This document shows, one piece after another, positions 44,964 to 53,631 of a stretch of 64,000 nt of DNA. The notes under the pieces were generated by a model. It ran no database searches and had not been told where the DNA came from. It worked only from the letters and a program-made list of their open reading frames with translations. The stretch comes from Mariniphaga sp963747515 (lineage in GTDB: Bacteria > Bacteroidota > Bacteroidia > Bacteroidales > Prolixibacteraceae): positions 248,001 through 312,000 of the forward strand of contig CAVVFN010000002.1 of NCBI GenBank assembly GCA_963747515.1, read 5' to 3'. How positions within the stretch are numbered: the stretch's first letter is position 1; each line of letters starts with the position of its first letter. The translations under genes and the position numbers were made by a program.

Positions 44964-45602
44964 ATGAAAAAAGTAGGTATTATAGGGTCAGGGGATGTTG
45001 GTTCGGCGCTGGCCAAAGGTTTCTTAGCAAATGGATATGAAACAACCCTTTCGTCGAGGAATGAGCAAAAACGAAAAGAACTGGAGCAGGAAATTGATGG
45101 ATTAAAAACCGATACTCCATTGAATACTGCTAAAAACAATGAGCTGATAGTTTTTGCGGTAAAAGGTACAGAAGCGAAAAAAGCGCTCGAGGAAATTGGC
45201 GTGGAAAATTTAGCAGGAAAAACCATTATTGATACTACCAATCCAATAGCAGACAGTGCTCCGGTAAATGGAGTTCTGGTTTATTTTTCCGATATTAACA
45301 AAAGTCTGATGGAAGAACTCCAGGCAGCAGCTCCGGGTGCGAAATTTGTAAAAGCTTTTAGCTGCATAGGTAGTCCTTTTATGGTAAATCCGCCATTTGA
45401 GCCAAAACCTTCCATGTTCATTTGTGGTGATGATGAGAATGCAAAAGGTCAGGTTAAGGTTATATTGGAGCAGTTTGGATGGAAAACAGAAGACATGGGT
45501 AATGTGGAAGCTGCCCGTGCCATCGAGCCGCTGGCAATGCTCTGGTGCATTCCCGGCCTTAGAAATAACCAGTGGAAAAATGCTCTGACGATGCTTAAAT
45601 AG
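44964..45602 (+). CDS. NADPH-dependent F420 reductase-like dehydrogenase
   Basis: A 212-residue Rossmann protein with VGIIGSGDVGSALAKGFLANGYE at the N-terminus, SSRNE in the NADP phosphate-binding position and DTTNPIADSAP. It matches the family annotated as NADPH-dependent F420 reductase, which also occurs in organisms without F420; here the real substrate is probably another NADP-dependent redox couple. The late segment AARAIEPLAMLWCIPGL is conserved in the family. It is monocistronic. Confidence 0.88.
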   Translation: MKKVGIIGSGDVGSALAKGFLANGYETTLSSRNEQKRKELEQEIDGLKTDTPLNTAKNNELIVFAVKGTEAKKALEEIGVENLAGKTIIDTTNPIADSAPVNGVLVYFSDINKSLMEELQAAAPGAKFVKAFSCIGSPFMVNPPFEPKPSMFICGDDENAKGQVKVILEQFGWKTEDMGNVEAARAIEPLAMLWCIPGLRNNQWKNALTMLK

Positions 45603-45721
45603 GGGGGGGTGAATAGAACTTATGATTGTTTTTTTTGAGATTAAATTCTTGCCGGTTTTATAACATTTCCAACTCTGAATCGTATACTAAGGTAAGATAA
45701 AAAAATCCAAAATTAATAATC

Positions 45722-46144
45722 ATGTTAAAAATTAGTAGAACCTTTAGCATGTTGCTTTTAAGTTTCAGCCTGATTGTTTTTTCAGGTTGTGGTACAAAGC
45801 AGCAAAAAGCGGATGGGAACAAATCCGGCAAAACAAATTCCGAAGCATTTGCCCGGTTTCAGAATGAACAAAATGAATTGCTGGAAAAGGCCAATGCAGA
45901 ACTTTCGGCTATAAATAAAAAAATATTGGCATGCAATGAGAAGCTTAAGGAAAAAGGCGGAAAACTTACCGATGCACAGAATAAAGCATTAGATGAATTT
46001 GAAAATCAGCGTGCTTCAATAAATCTGCGGATTCATCAAATTAAAAATGTAAAAATGGCCGATTGGGATTCATTTAAGGCAAAGTTTGAAGCAGATCTTA
46101 ATGAAGCGAGCTCTAATATTGAAAGAATTCATGCAGAATTATAG
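45722..46144 (+). CDS. Small coiled-coil lipoprotein of unknown function
   Basis: A 140-residue protein with a lipoprotein signal (LLLSFSLIVFSGC, cysteine near residue 22). The rest is charged and helical (FARFQNEQNELLEKANAELSA; KGGKLTDAQNKALDEFENQR), probably a coiled coil or helical bundle on the inner face of the outer membrane. I do not recognise a family. It ends at a bidirectional terminator shared with sucD. Confidence 0.75.
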   Translation: MLKISRTFSMLLLSFSLIVFSGCGTKQQKADGNKSGKTNSEAFARFQNEQNELLEKANAELSAINKKILACNEKLKEKGGKLTDAQNKALDEFENQRASINLRIHQIKNVKMADWDSFKAKFEADLNEASSNIERIHAEL

Positions 46145-46170
46145 ATTGAGATCACATTCTTTTTTAATTA

Positions 46171-46206
46171 AAAAAACCGGTTACTATTTAGCAGCCGGTT
46201 TTTTTT
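46171..46206. terminator. Bidirectional terminator between the lipoprotein gene and sucD
   Basis: AAAAAACCGG pairs with CCGGTTTTTT around a 16-nt loop (within which further pairing is possible). A- and T-tracts flank both sides, so it can stop transcripts from both directions. Confidence 0.75.
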
Positions 46207-46221
46207 CTTCGTAGAGATTTT

Positions 46222-47094
46222 TTAAAGTCCCAGTTTTTCTTTTACCAATCCGGGAATTTCACCAGGCTCTTTGGCAACCGGCACACCGGCTTCGGCAAAG
46301 GCTTTTATTTTTTCTTCAGCTGTTCCCGATCCACTGGAAATTATAGCACCGGCATGGCCCATACGTTTCCCTGGAGGTGCCGACTGGCCTGCAATGAATG
46401 CCACCACAGGTTTGGTCATTTTTTCCTTTATATATTTTGCTGCCTGCTCTTCTGCATCACCTCCTATTTCTCCAATAAGCACCACAGCATCTGTTTCCTG
46501 ATCGTTTTCATACATTTCAAGCAAATCGATGAAATACAACCCGGATATAGGGTCACCTCCAATGCCAACACAGGTCGATTGCCCCAAATTATTTTCTGTA
46601 AGCATATTTACCACTTCGTAGGTGAGGGTGCCTGAACGTGAAATCAATCCAACATTTCCCTTTTTAAATATCATGCCCGGCAGAATACCAATCAGGCATT
46701 CCTCAGGAGTTATTAATCCCGGGCAATTGGCTCCAATTAATTTAGTGCCGTTTTGTTTTAATACAGCAGCGGCCTTCATCATATCCTGAACCGGTACACC
46801 TTCTGTAATACATACCACCAGTTCGATTCCGGCATAACTTGCTTCCACGATGGCATCACCGGCAAACGGTGCAGGTACAAAAATTACCGATGCATTTGCT
46901 CCTGTTGCTTTTACAGCATCTTCAACTGTATTGAAAACCGGAATTCCGTCAACTTCAGTACCACCCTTCCCGGGCGATATGCCTCCCACAATATGGGTGC
47001 CGTATTCATTCATTTTACTGGTGTGAAATCCACCATCGCGACCTGTTATTCCCTGTACAATTACTTTTGTGTCTTTATTTATAAGAATGCTCAT
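46222..47094 (-). CDS. sucD: Succinyl-CoA synthetase alpha subunit
   Basis: A 290-residue alpha subunit. It has the CoA-binding Rossmann domain (VQGITGRDGGFHTSKM near 14), the GANCPGLITPEEC loop and the phosphohistidine motif MGHAGAIISSGSGTAEEK near residue 247. With SucC it makes ATP or GTP from succinyl-CoA in the TCA cycle. It follows sucC after 38 nt on the same strand and is probably co-transcribed. Confidence 0.97.
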   Translation of the reverse strand: MSILINKDTKVIVQGITGRDGGFHTSKMNEYGTHIVGGISPGKGGTEVDGIPVFNTVEDAVKATGANASVIFVPAPFAGDAIVEASYAGIELVVCITEGVPVQDMMKAAAVLKQNGTKLIGANCPGLITPEECLIGILPGMIFKKGNVGLISRSGTLTYEVVNMLTENNLGQSTCVGIGGDPISGLYFIDLLEMYENDQETDAVVLIGEIGGDAEEQAAKYIKEKMTKPVVAFIAGQSAPPGKRMGHAGAIISSGSGTAEEKIKAFAEAGVPVAKEPGEIPGLVKEKLGL

Positions 47095-47132
47095 TGTAAG
47101 AATCTTTAATCTTTTTCTATTATACCCGATAA

Positions 47133-48272
47133 TTAAATCCCTCTCCGACTCAGTTCAATTGCCTTTTTTGCAGCTTCACTCATGGTGGAAACAGTAGGCA
47201 GCCCAAATTCCCTGATGATGTCAAGGCCTTCCCGGGCATTGGTACCCGACAGGCGGATGACAACCGGGATATCGGTATTGATTTCCTTCAGTGCTGTTAC
47301 AAGCCCTCGTGCAACATCGTCGCACCGGGTAATGCCGCCAAAAATGTTAATCATTACTGCCTTTACATTTCGGTCGCTCAGCAGAATGTTCATAGCGTCA
47401 ACTACTTTTTCGGGGTTCGACGACCCGCCGATGTCAAGAAAATTAGCCGGCTCACCTCCATAAAGTTTAATCATATCCATGGTGGCCATGGCCAGACCGG
47501 CACCATTTACCATGCAGCCAATGTTGCCATCGAGTTTAATGTAGGAAAGTCCTTTTTCATTGGCGTCGATTTCTTTTTCTTCATCGGGTGTTGATTCCCT
47601 GAATCCCAGAATTTTTGGCTGGCGGTAAAGGGCATTGTCATCAAAATTCATTTTACCGTCAATGGCCAATACCTGCTTGTCGGGGGTAACCACCAGTGGA
47701 TTAATTTCTGCCAGCGAAGAATCGGTTTCCACATACAGCTCGTAAAGTTTTATAAGAATGGCAGCTGCCTGGCGCATTTGTTTCGGATCACTGAATAATT
47801 GAAGAGCCACTTTTCGTGCCTGCCAATCCATTAAACCCATGGTGGGATCAATGCTCAGCTTTATGATTTTCTCAGGCGACACGCGGGCTACCTCTTCAAT
47901 CTCCACACCTCCCTCAGCACTGGCCATCAGGGTTACCGATTTGGAGTTCCGATCGTTGATCAAACCTACATAAAACTCTTTTTCAATATCAACTGCATCG
48001 GCTACCATTACTTTTTCCACAGTAAGTCCTTTGATATCCATTCCCAGAATCTGGCCAGCTCTTTCCACTGCTTCAGCTTTTGTACCTGCCAGCTTTACTC
48101 CTCCGGCTTTTCCTCTGCCACCTGCATGCACCTGGGCTTTTACTACCCTCAGCCTGTTGTCATCAGGCACATTTTTTTTAACTTCTTCAACCGAATGGCA
48201 CACAACACCATTCGGGACAGGAATGCCGTACTCTTTAAATAAATTTCGGGCCTGATATTCGTGAATCTTCAT
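47133..48272 (-). CDS. sucC: Succinyl-CoA synthetase beta subunit
   Basis: A 379-residue beta subunit with the ATP-grasp N-terminal half (MKIHEYQARNLFKEYGIPVPNG; KAQVHAGGRGKAGGVKLA) and the CoA-ligase C-terminal half (NIFGGITRCDDVARGLV; VVIRLSGTNAREGLDII). Nucleotide specificity cannot be read by eye. It heads sucCD. A -7 match on the minus strand (TAATTTTG, 48318-48311) lies about 40 nt before the ATG without a clear -33 partner. Confidence 0.97.
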   Translation of the reverse strand: MKIHEYQARNLFKEYGIPVPNGVVCHSVEEVKKNVPDDNRLRVVKAQVHAGGRGKAGGVKLAGTKAEAVERAGQILGMDIKGLTVEKVMVADAVDIEKEFYVGLINDRNSKSVTLMASAEGGVEIEEVARVSPEKIIKLSIDPTMGLMDWQARKVALQLFSDPKQMRQAAAILIKLYELYVETDSSLAEINPLVVTPDKQVLAIDGKMNFDDNALYRQPKILGFRESTPDEEKEIDANEKGLSYIKLDGNIGCMVNGAGLAMATMDMIKLYGGEPANFLDIGGSSNPEKVVDAMNILLSDRNVKAVMINIFGGITRCDDVARGLVTALKEINTDIPVVIRLSGTNAREGLDIIREFGLPTVSTMSEAAKKAIELSRRGI

Positions 48273-48310
48273 GTTAATTTTTTAGTTGTACTGAAGTGAA
48301 AATAAAATGT

Positions 48311-48318
48311 CAAAATTA
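48311..48318 (-). promoter_or_regulatory. Putative -7 box of sucCD
   Basis: Minus-strand TAATTTTG matches TAnnTTTG; the expected -33 element is not obvious. Distance to the sucC ATG is 38 nt. The rest of the 314-bp divergent region up to the SIS gene holds only the promoter at 48545-48574. Confidence 0.4.
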
Positions 48319-48544
48319 CCAAATATTTAAAAATCGAGAACTATCAATATGTGCCTTTTTTCAGGATATTTTACATTATGCATTCCGGTTAAGTCGGTAT
48401 AGGTAGATATATTTATGCCAAAGACGCAGTAATTTAACTTTTAAAGGTTTTCAACACGTGTCGGTGATTTTTGTTTTAAGTATTTTTACGGAAAATAAAT
48501 TCCGGTCTTCTATCCGGTAATTTATCTGCCTGGATTATTCTACA

Positions 48545-48574
48545 TTGACAGATCATTTTTTTCAATTAGATTTG
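48545..48574 (+). promoter_or_regulatory. Promoter of the SIS isomerase gene
   Basis: TTG at 48545-48547, a 19-nt spacer, then TAGATTTG at 48567-48574 match the Bacteroidota promoter exactly in spacing. Transcription would begin only about 7 nt before the ATG at 48587, so the message is nearly leaderless. This also argues against the upstream TTG as a start codon. Confidence 0.6.
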
Positions 48575-48586
48575 CAGCAAATTTCA

Positions 48587-49222
48587 ATGAATATGGAAGA
48601 GCTTATTCGTACAATAATTTCCCGTGAAGCCAATGCAATACAAAATATTCCTGTAAATGAGTCATTTGCAACAGCAGTGGAAATTATATTCCGGCAAGTT
48701 CATCAGCGTAAGGGTAAACTGGTAACCAGCGGTATGGGAAAAGCCGGACAAATTGCTCAAAATATTGCCACTACCTTTAGCTCGACCGGGACACCTGCTG
48801 TATTTTTACATCCGAGCGATTCGCAGCATGGCGATTTGGGTGTAATTCAGGAGAACGATGTGTTGCTTTTGATTTCCAATTCCGGAAGAACCCGTGAGAT
48901 CCTTGAATTGGTTGATTTGGTTGAAAACCTGCATGCCGGGATACCTTTAATTTCCATCTCGGGAAATCCGGAAAGCATACTGGCAAAAAATGCCGATGCA
49001 TTTTTATTTACCGGAAACCCCGGTGAAGTTTGTCCGCTTGGCCTTACTCCAACTACTTCTACCACAGTAATGACTGTTATTGGCGATGCACTGGTGGTAG
49101 CCCTGATGACTAAAATAGGGTTTACCTGCAACGATTATGCAAAACGGCACCACGGAGGTTACCTTGGCGATAAATCGCGCATGCAGGCAGAAGTGCTAAA
49201 GATGCAGGCGAAGAAAAAATAG
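48587..49222 (+). CDS. Single-domain SIS sugar-phosphate isomerase (KdsD-like)
   Basis: A 211-residue SIS-domain protein. It resembles the isomerase half of arabinose-5-phosphate isomerase (KdsD): KLVTSGMGKAGQIAQNIATTFSSTGTP, HPSDSQHGDLGVI, LLLISNSGRTREI and GLTPTTSTTVMTVIGDALV. The C-terminal CBS pair of the long form is missing; single-domain versions are known in Bacteroides. KdsD makes arabinose-5-phosphate for Kdo of lipopolysaccharide. I chose ATG 48587; the frame is open from a TTG at 48545 that is better explained as the -33 box. Confidence 0.88.
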   Translation: MNMEELIRTIISREANAIQNIPVNESFATAVEIIFRQVHQRKGKLVTSGMGKAGQIAQNIATTFSSTGTPAVFLHPSDSQHGDLGVIQENDVLLLISNSGRTREILELVDLVENLHAGIPLISISGNPESILAKNADAFLFTGNPGEVCPLGLTPTTSTTVMTVIGDALVVALMTKIGFTCNDYAKRHHGGYLGDKSRMQAEVLKMQAKKK

Positions 49223-49438
49223 CAGCGGCGGCTGGCATTTCTCAGTTGGTGTTGAAGAAAGTGAAAGGGAATAATTCCGGTATACACTAAAACAATCGGT
49301 TTAATTGTCCGGGTAATATTACAGTAAAATTTTTTTGGGTAATTTAGCAGAAATGCAATTTGGGGGGATGGGTTTTAGTCCTCCCTTAAAAACCGGATGC
49401 TTAATAACAAGAAGCAGAACAATAAAAATAAATGCACC

Positions 49439-49987
49439 ATGAGAATTACCAGGCAAAATACAGCAGGATTGGTTATTGACATTCAGGAAAGATTATTCCC
49501 CGTGATGTGGGAAAAAGAGAAATTGCTGAAGAATTGTCAACTGCTCATTAAAGGGCTGAATGAACTTGATATTCCTGTTACCGTTTCCCAACAATACTCC
49601 CGCGGACTGGGCGAAACAGTTGAAGGAATAAAATCGGCTTTGCCTGATTTTCATTTTATTGAAAAACGTGAATTCAGCTGCTGCGATGAACCTTCGGTTA
49701 TAGAAACTTTGAACGGACAGAAAGCAAAAAACATTATTCTTTGCGGCATTGAATCACATGTTTGTGTATTGCAAACAGCTATTGATCTGAAGGAAAAAGG
49801 ATTTAATCCTGTAGTGGTTATGGATTGTATATCTTCCAGAACTCCTGAAAGCATAAAGTGGGCTGCAGAAAGGTTCCGGTTTGAAAATATCTTAATGAGT
49901 TCAGCAGAATCCATTCTGTTCGAATTGACCCGTTCGTCAAAAGCACCTGAATTTAAGACAATTTCAAATCTTATAAAGCAGGGCTGA
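49439..49987 (+). CDS. Isochorismatase-family cysteine hydrolase
   Basis: A 182-residue hydrolase of the isochorismatase/nicotinamidase superfamily. The catalytic triad is visible: aspartate in LVIDIQERLFP near residue 13, lysine in EKREFSCC near 79 and the nucleophile cysteine in ILCGIESHVCVLQT near 111. It is closest to the YcaC/hydrolase group of unknown substrate. I chose ATG 49439; the frame is open for 14 further codons upstream that are lysine/asparagine-rich and not conserved. Confidence 0.88.
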   Translation: MRITRQNTAGLVIDIQERLFPVMWEKEKLLKNCQLLIKGLNELDIPVTVSQQYSRGLGETVEGIKSALPDFHFIEKREFSCCDEPSVIETLNGQKAKNIILCGIESHVCVLQTAIDLKEKGFNPVVVMDCISSRTPESIKWAAERFRFENILMSSAESILFELTRSSKAPEFKTISNLIKQG

Positions 49988-50119
49988 ATTATTTTTTTCG
50001 TATTTAGTGTTTCTGAATGCTGAGGTTTGTTGGCAGTTTGTTAAAAAAGAAATGTTTTTTTGCAGCCGATAAGCATTTATTTAACCTATTTTTCGAACCT
50101 TTTAATAAAAAGCAAACCA

Positions 50120-51535
50120 ATGAGTGGATTTTTTGGAGTCGTTTCTAAAATCAGTTGTGTTTCATCTGTTTATTACGGAACAGATTATCATTCACATTTG
50201 GGAACAAAAAGAGCAGGACTGGCTTTTTACAGTGTCGCTGATGGTTTTCAGCGTGCAATTCACAGCCTTGAAGACGGTTACTTCCGGACTAAATTTGAAG
50301 ACGATCTGGTAAAATTCAGTGGAAATGCGGGAATCGGTGTGATAAGCGATACCGAAGCACAGCCAATTGTAGCCAATTCCCATCTGGGAAAATTTGCCAT
50401 TTCTACTGTGAGTAAAATAATAAATGCCAATGAACTGGAGGAAGAATTTCTTCAAAATAACCGGACCTTCTCTGAAACCAGCCAGGGAAGTGTAAATCCT
50501 ACCGAATTGGTTGCCATGCTCATTGCCGATGGAAAGGACTTTGTTTCCGGAATTGAAAATGTATTCCGAAAAATCAAAGGTTCCTGTTCCCTATTAATTC
50601 TTACAGAAAATGGTATTATTGCAGCGCGCGATTTCCTGGGCCGCACACCCGCTGTTATAGGTAAAAATGGCAACGGATATGCTGTTGCTTCCGAAACATG
50701 TGCTTTTCCGAACCTCGATTACGAAATTACTAAATACCTTGGGCCCGGAGAAATTGTCAGGCTTACTGCCGAAGGATTTGAACAGCTTCGGAAGCCGGAG
50801 AAGAAACAGCAGATTTGTTCTTTCCTTTGGGTGTATTATGGGTACCCACCGTCTTATTACGAGGGTATTAATGTAGACGAAGTAAGGTACCGTTGCGGTG
50901 CTGCCCTTGCCCGTAAAGATACCGTAGAAGCAGATTTTGCAGCAGGGATTCCCGATTCGGGACTGGGTCATGCTATTGGCTATAGCAATGAGCGGAAAAT
51001 TCCCTACATGAGGCCCTATGCGAAGTATACACCTACCTGGCCGCGGAGTTTTATGCCCCAAAATCAGGTAACCCGGGAGCTGGTGGCCAAAATGAAACTG
51101 ATTCCAAATCCTGCCATCATCAGGGGTAAAAGGGGAATCTTTCTCGACGATTCCATTGTGCGCGGCACTCAATTGAGAGACAATACCCGCGATCTCTACA
51201 AGGAAGGGATTAAGGAAGTGCATATGCGTATTGCCTGTCCGCCACTAACCTATCCATGCGAATTTCTTAATTTTTCCCGTTCGCGGCAGGCACTCGAGCT
51301 GGCTACCCATAAGGCAATAGAAGAACTGGGCGGAAATTTTGAAACCGGTTTGGCAAATTATTCAAAACCCGATACCGAAGAATACAAGTCGATGGTGGAA
51401 GGTATTCGTAAAAATCTGGGATTAACCTCACTGCAGTTCCAAACCCTTCCCGATTTGGTTGAAGCTATTGGCCTGCCAAAAGACGATTTATGTACACACT
51501 GTTGGGATGGCAGCAGTTATTCGGGATACAGTTAA
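50120..51535 (+). CDS. Amidophosphoribosyltransferase paralogue with degenerate glutaminase site
   Basis: A 471-residue homologue of PurF. Its PRPP site is intact (RGIFLDDSIVRGTQLRDN near residue 350), as are cysteines matching the iron-sulfur ligands of the Bacillus enzyme (QQICSFLWVYY; TYPCEFLNF; DDLCTHCWDG). The N-terminal glutaminase domain is not: the nucleophile Cys after Met is serine (MSGFFGVVS), and the oxyanion and arginine motifs HNGNL and GHTRYST are replaced by SHLGKFAIS and GVISDTEAQ. It probably uses ammonia or another donor, or has a different role. I chose ATG 50120. It overlaps none of its neighbours. Confidence 0.9.
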   Translation: MSGFFGVVSKISCVSSVYYGTDYHSHLGTKRAGLAFYSVADGFQRAIHSLEDGYFRTKFEDDLVKFSGNAGIGVISDTEAQPIVANSHLGKFAISTVSKIINANELEEEFLQNNRTFSETSQGSVNPTELVAMLIADGKDFVSGIENVFRKIKGSCSLLILTENGIIAARDFLGRTPAVIGKNGNGYAVASETCAFPNLDYEITKYLGPGEIVRLTAEGFEQLRKPEKKQQICSFLWVYYGYPPSYYEGINVDEVRYRCGAALARKDTVEADFAAGIPDSGLGHAIGYSNERKIPYMRPYAKYTPTWPRSFMPQNQVTRELVAKMKLIPNPAIIRGKRGIFLDDSIVRGTQLRDNTRDLYKEGIKEVHMRIACPPLTYPCEFLNFSRSRQALELATHKAIEELGGNFETGLANYSKPDTEEYKSMVEGIRKNLGLTSLQFQTLPDLVEAIGLPKDDLCTHCWDGSSYSGYS

Positions 51536-51563
51536 CTTTGAATGGCAGCTAAAGATTTTAAAC

Positions 51564-52325
51564 ATGATTGAGATTTGTGCAGTAGCCTCCGGAAGTAATG
51601 GAAACTGCTATTATATAGGAAATGAGTCGGATGCCGTATTGGTGGATGCCGGTATATCCTTCCGGCAGATCCTGGTACGCATGAAGGAGAAAGGTCTAGA
51701 CCCTCATAAAATAAAGGCAGTATTTATATCGCACGAGCACAGCGACCATATGAAGGGAGCACGTGTTCTTGAAAAAAAACTGAATGTCCCGGTTTATTTA
51801 ACCGCCCGGACTTTCAATACGGCATACCGGAATATGCAGCCTGCCTGGCCAAAATTCTTTGTACCGGGAGCAGAAATACAAGTAGGAGCGTTTACTGTTT
51901 TCTCCTTCGCAAAAAATCACGATGCCTCTGAACCCTGTTCCTTCCGGATTGAACATCAGGGTAAAAATGTAGGGATATTTACCGACATTGGAGAACCCTG
52001 TGAAAATGTAGTTTCCCATCTGGAATTGTGTGATGCCCTATTCCTGGAGACCAATTATGATGAAGATATGCTGATAAATGGTTCGTATCCCTGGTACCTG
52101 AAGAAACGTATCGCCTCACCTGTCGGGCATCTGTCAAATATTCAGGCAGTGAAACTGCTTCGTGAAAATGCCGGTGCTCACTTGAAGTGCGTTTTTCTTA
52201 GTCATCTTTCAGCTCACAACAATACCCCCGAACTGGCAGTTAATGCCTGCAAAGAACTTACTGCCAGATTTGAAATCCGGTTAACTTCCCGGACCACCCC
52301 TGCTGATGTATTTGTTTTGAGATAG
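51564..52325 (+). CDS. MBL-fold metallo-hydrolase (YycJ/WalJ-like)
   Basis: A 253-residue metallo-beta-lactamase-fold protein. The metal motif is FISHEHSDHMKG (HxHxDH) near residue 57, with KNHDASEPCSF, FTDIGEPCE and a late SHLSAHNN histidine. The N-terminus CAVASGSNGNCYYIGNES matches YycJ/WalJ-type exonucleases linked to DNA and cell-wall maintenance. I chose ATG 51564, 28 nt after the PurF-like stop, since the longer frame overlaps that gene. The two are probably co-transcribed. Confidence 0.88.
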   Translation: MIEICAVASGSNGNCYYIGNESDAVLVDAGISFRQILVRMKEKGLDPHKIKAVFISHEHSDHMKGARVLEKKLNVPVYLTARTFNTAYRNMQPAWPKFFVPGAEIQVGAFTVFSFAKNHDASEPCSFRIEHQGKNVGIFTDIGEPCENVVSHLELCDALFLETNYDEDMLINGSYPWYLKKRIASPVGHLSNIQAVKLLRENAGAHLKCVFLSHLSAHNNTPELAVNACKELTARFEIRLTSRTTPADVFVLR

Positions 52326-52417
52326 GTCGCTGTAAGATTAGAAAGCAGTTCAATAAATATTGACTCCCGGGACAAATGCCGGATGAGCAGGAACCTGCAT
52401 GAGGTTTTCTATATTTC

Positions 52418-52458
52418 ACGAAAAAAGGACTCTTTCCCCGAAAGAATCCTTTTTTCGT
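52418..52458. terminator. Bidirectional terminator between MBL and BI-1 genes
   Basis: ACGAAAAAAGGACTCTTT (52418-52435) pairs with AAAGAATCCTTTTTTCGT (52441-52458) with one mismatch around CCCCG. It serves the convergent genes on either side. Confidence 0.85.
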
Positions 52459-52497
52459 TATACTCTATCCGAAAAGAATAGGATAGTAAATGGAGCC

Positions 52498-53265
52498 TTA
52501 ATTCCTGCTGGCCAGTTTCGACAACAGCCTCAGCATTTCGAGATAAAGCCAGATTAGGGTAACCAGCAGGCCGAAGGCGCCATACCATTCCATATATTTT
52601 GGTGCTCCTGATTCCGATGAACGTTCAATAAATGCAAAGTCGAGGACCAGGTTTAATGCTGCAACCACTACAATCACCAGGCTGATTCCGATGCTCAGGT
52701 TGCTGTTGCCATACAGAAACTCCATCTGTGCGCCAAACATTCCGGCAATAAAGCTCACCAGGTACATGAGCGCAATACCTCCTGTTGCGGCCAGCACACC
52801 CAGCATGAAGCCACGGGTCACCTTAATGATACCCGTCCGGTAGATGAACAGCATAACGGCAAAAACAGCAAGTGTTAATGCTACGGCACGCATAACCAGG
52901 CCCTGGTACTGAGCTTCAAAAATGGCGGACAGCCCTCCGAGGAGCAATCCTTCCAGTACGGCATAAATGGGTACCGATATGGCGGAGCTTTTTGGCCTGA
53001 ACACTGTAACAAGTGCAGTGATTAATCCTCCGATTCCACCAATGGCTACCCATGGCATTATGGCCGATACTCCGGCTTCGGGAGTGCCTGCATTAAAAAA
53101 CTTGTTCCAGGTATAAACTGCTGCAGCAATTACAAGCAGTAACGACAGGGCTGTTTTATTAACCGTACCGTTTATCGTCATTACTTCCGAAGAAGTGCTG
53201 GTATAATCTCTGTGAAAAACCTTTTCGCTTAAAGCGGGATTTGAACTTTTATTAAGATTCATCAT
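52498..53265 (-). CDS. Bax inhibitor-1/YccA family membrane protein
   Basis: A 255-residue inner-membrane protein with a soluble N-terminus and seven hydrophobic helices, for example ALSLLLVIAAAVYTW, AVLEGLLLGGLSAIFEAQY and MLFIYRTGIIKVTRGFMLG. The C-terminal segment FIERSSESGAPKYMEWYGAFGLLVTLIWLYLEMLRLL matches the YccA/BI-1 family of calcium-leak-type channels. I chose ATG 53263-53265 (MMNLNKSS) because the longer frame starts inside non-coding sequence. Its role here is unknown. Confidence 0.9.
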   Translation of the reverse strand: MMNLNKSSNPALSEKVFHRDYTSTSSEVMTINGTVNKTALSLLLVIAAAVYTWNKFFNAGTPEAGVSAIMPWVAIGGIGGLITALVTVFRPKSSAISVPIYAVLEGLLLGGLSAIFEAQYQGLVMRAVALTLAVFAVMLFIYRTGIIKVTRGFMLGVLAATGGIALMYLVSFIAGMFGAQMEFLYGNSNLSIGISLVIVVVAALNLVLDFAFIERSSESGAPKYMEWYGAFGLLVTLIWLYLEMLRLLSKLASRN

Positions 53266-53358
53266 TTTGTAAAAATTAAAATCAATTTCAGGCAGCATAG
53301 ATACAAAAAATCTGCCACACCAGTGAACCTGACAGATTTTCTGCTTTGGAGTTCATGT

Positions 53359-53428
53359 GGTGGGCTGAAGCCCGGGGGATATGGCGATGCTGACCTTTTA
53401 CCCCCAGCTTGAAAGCTGGGGTTAGTAA
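53359..53428. repeat. REP-like palindromic repeat, copy 1
   Basis: GGTGGGCTGAAGCCCGGGGG, then ATGGCGATGCTGACC, then CCCCCAGCTTGAAAGCTGGGG, then TTAGTAAT. The last GC-rich part is an imperfect palindrome with a GAAA-type loop. The 53555-53620 element repeats the same order with small changes. Confidence 0.75.
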
Positions 53429-53464
53429 TCCCGCCGGAAGTGAGTTCAGTGCTGAGGATACTAA

Positions 53465-53484
53465 CCCCGGCCTTTAGGCTGGGG
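53465..53484. repeat. REP-like palindrome, middle element
   Basis: CCCCGGCCTTTAGGCTGGGG, preceded by ACTAA, is the same kind of palindrome as the ends of the two flanking copies but without the GGGCTGAAGCCC half. Confidence 0.6.
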
Positions 53485-53554
53485 CACAGAATGATACTTA
53501 CATACTCCTCCCGGATAGCAGATATCTTATCCTTGCCTGCCATGAAATGAGAAT

Positions 53555-53620
53555 GATGGGCTGAAGCCCGGGGGGATGGCGATGCTGCCCTTCACCCCCG
53601 GCTTGAAAGCCGGGGTTATT
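53555..53620. repeat. REP-like palindromic repeat, copy 2
   Basis: ATGGGCTGAAGCCCGGGGGG, then ATGGCGATGCTGCCC, then CCCCCGGCTTGAAAGCCGGGG and TTATTAA. It is a direct repeat of copy 1, 196 bp downstream, with a better-preserved terminal palindrome. Confidence 0.75.
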
Positions 53621-53631
53621 AAAGAACATTT

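Larger units (their letters stand above)
53299..53631. other. Intergenic patch of REP-like palindromic repeats
   Basis: The whole 333 bp between BI-1 and the DPP-IV gene is GC-richer than the surroundings and made of palindromic repeats (entries at 53359, 53465 and 53555). AAAATCTG (53309-53316) and CAGATTTT (53333-53340) also pair and could terminate the upstream unit. Confidence 0.65.

Noticed and set aside
53262..53543. 93-codon minus-strand frame in the repeat patch
   Set aside because: It is made of REP-like repeats and has no protein-like conservation.
53359..53620. Repeats as a CRISPR array
   Set aside because: Only two full units, 196 bp apart, each a palindrome; no regular spacers and no cas genes.
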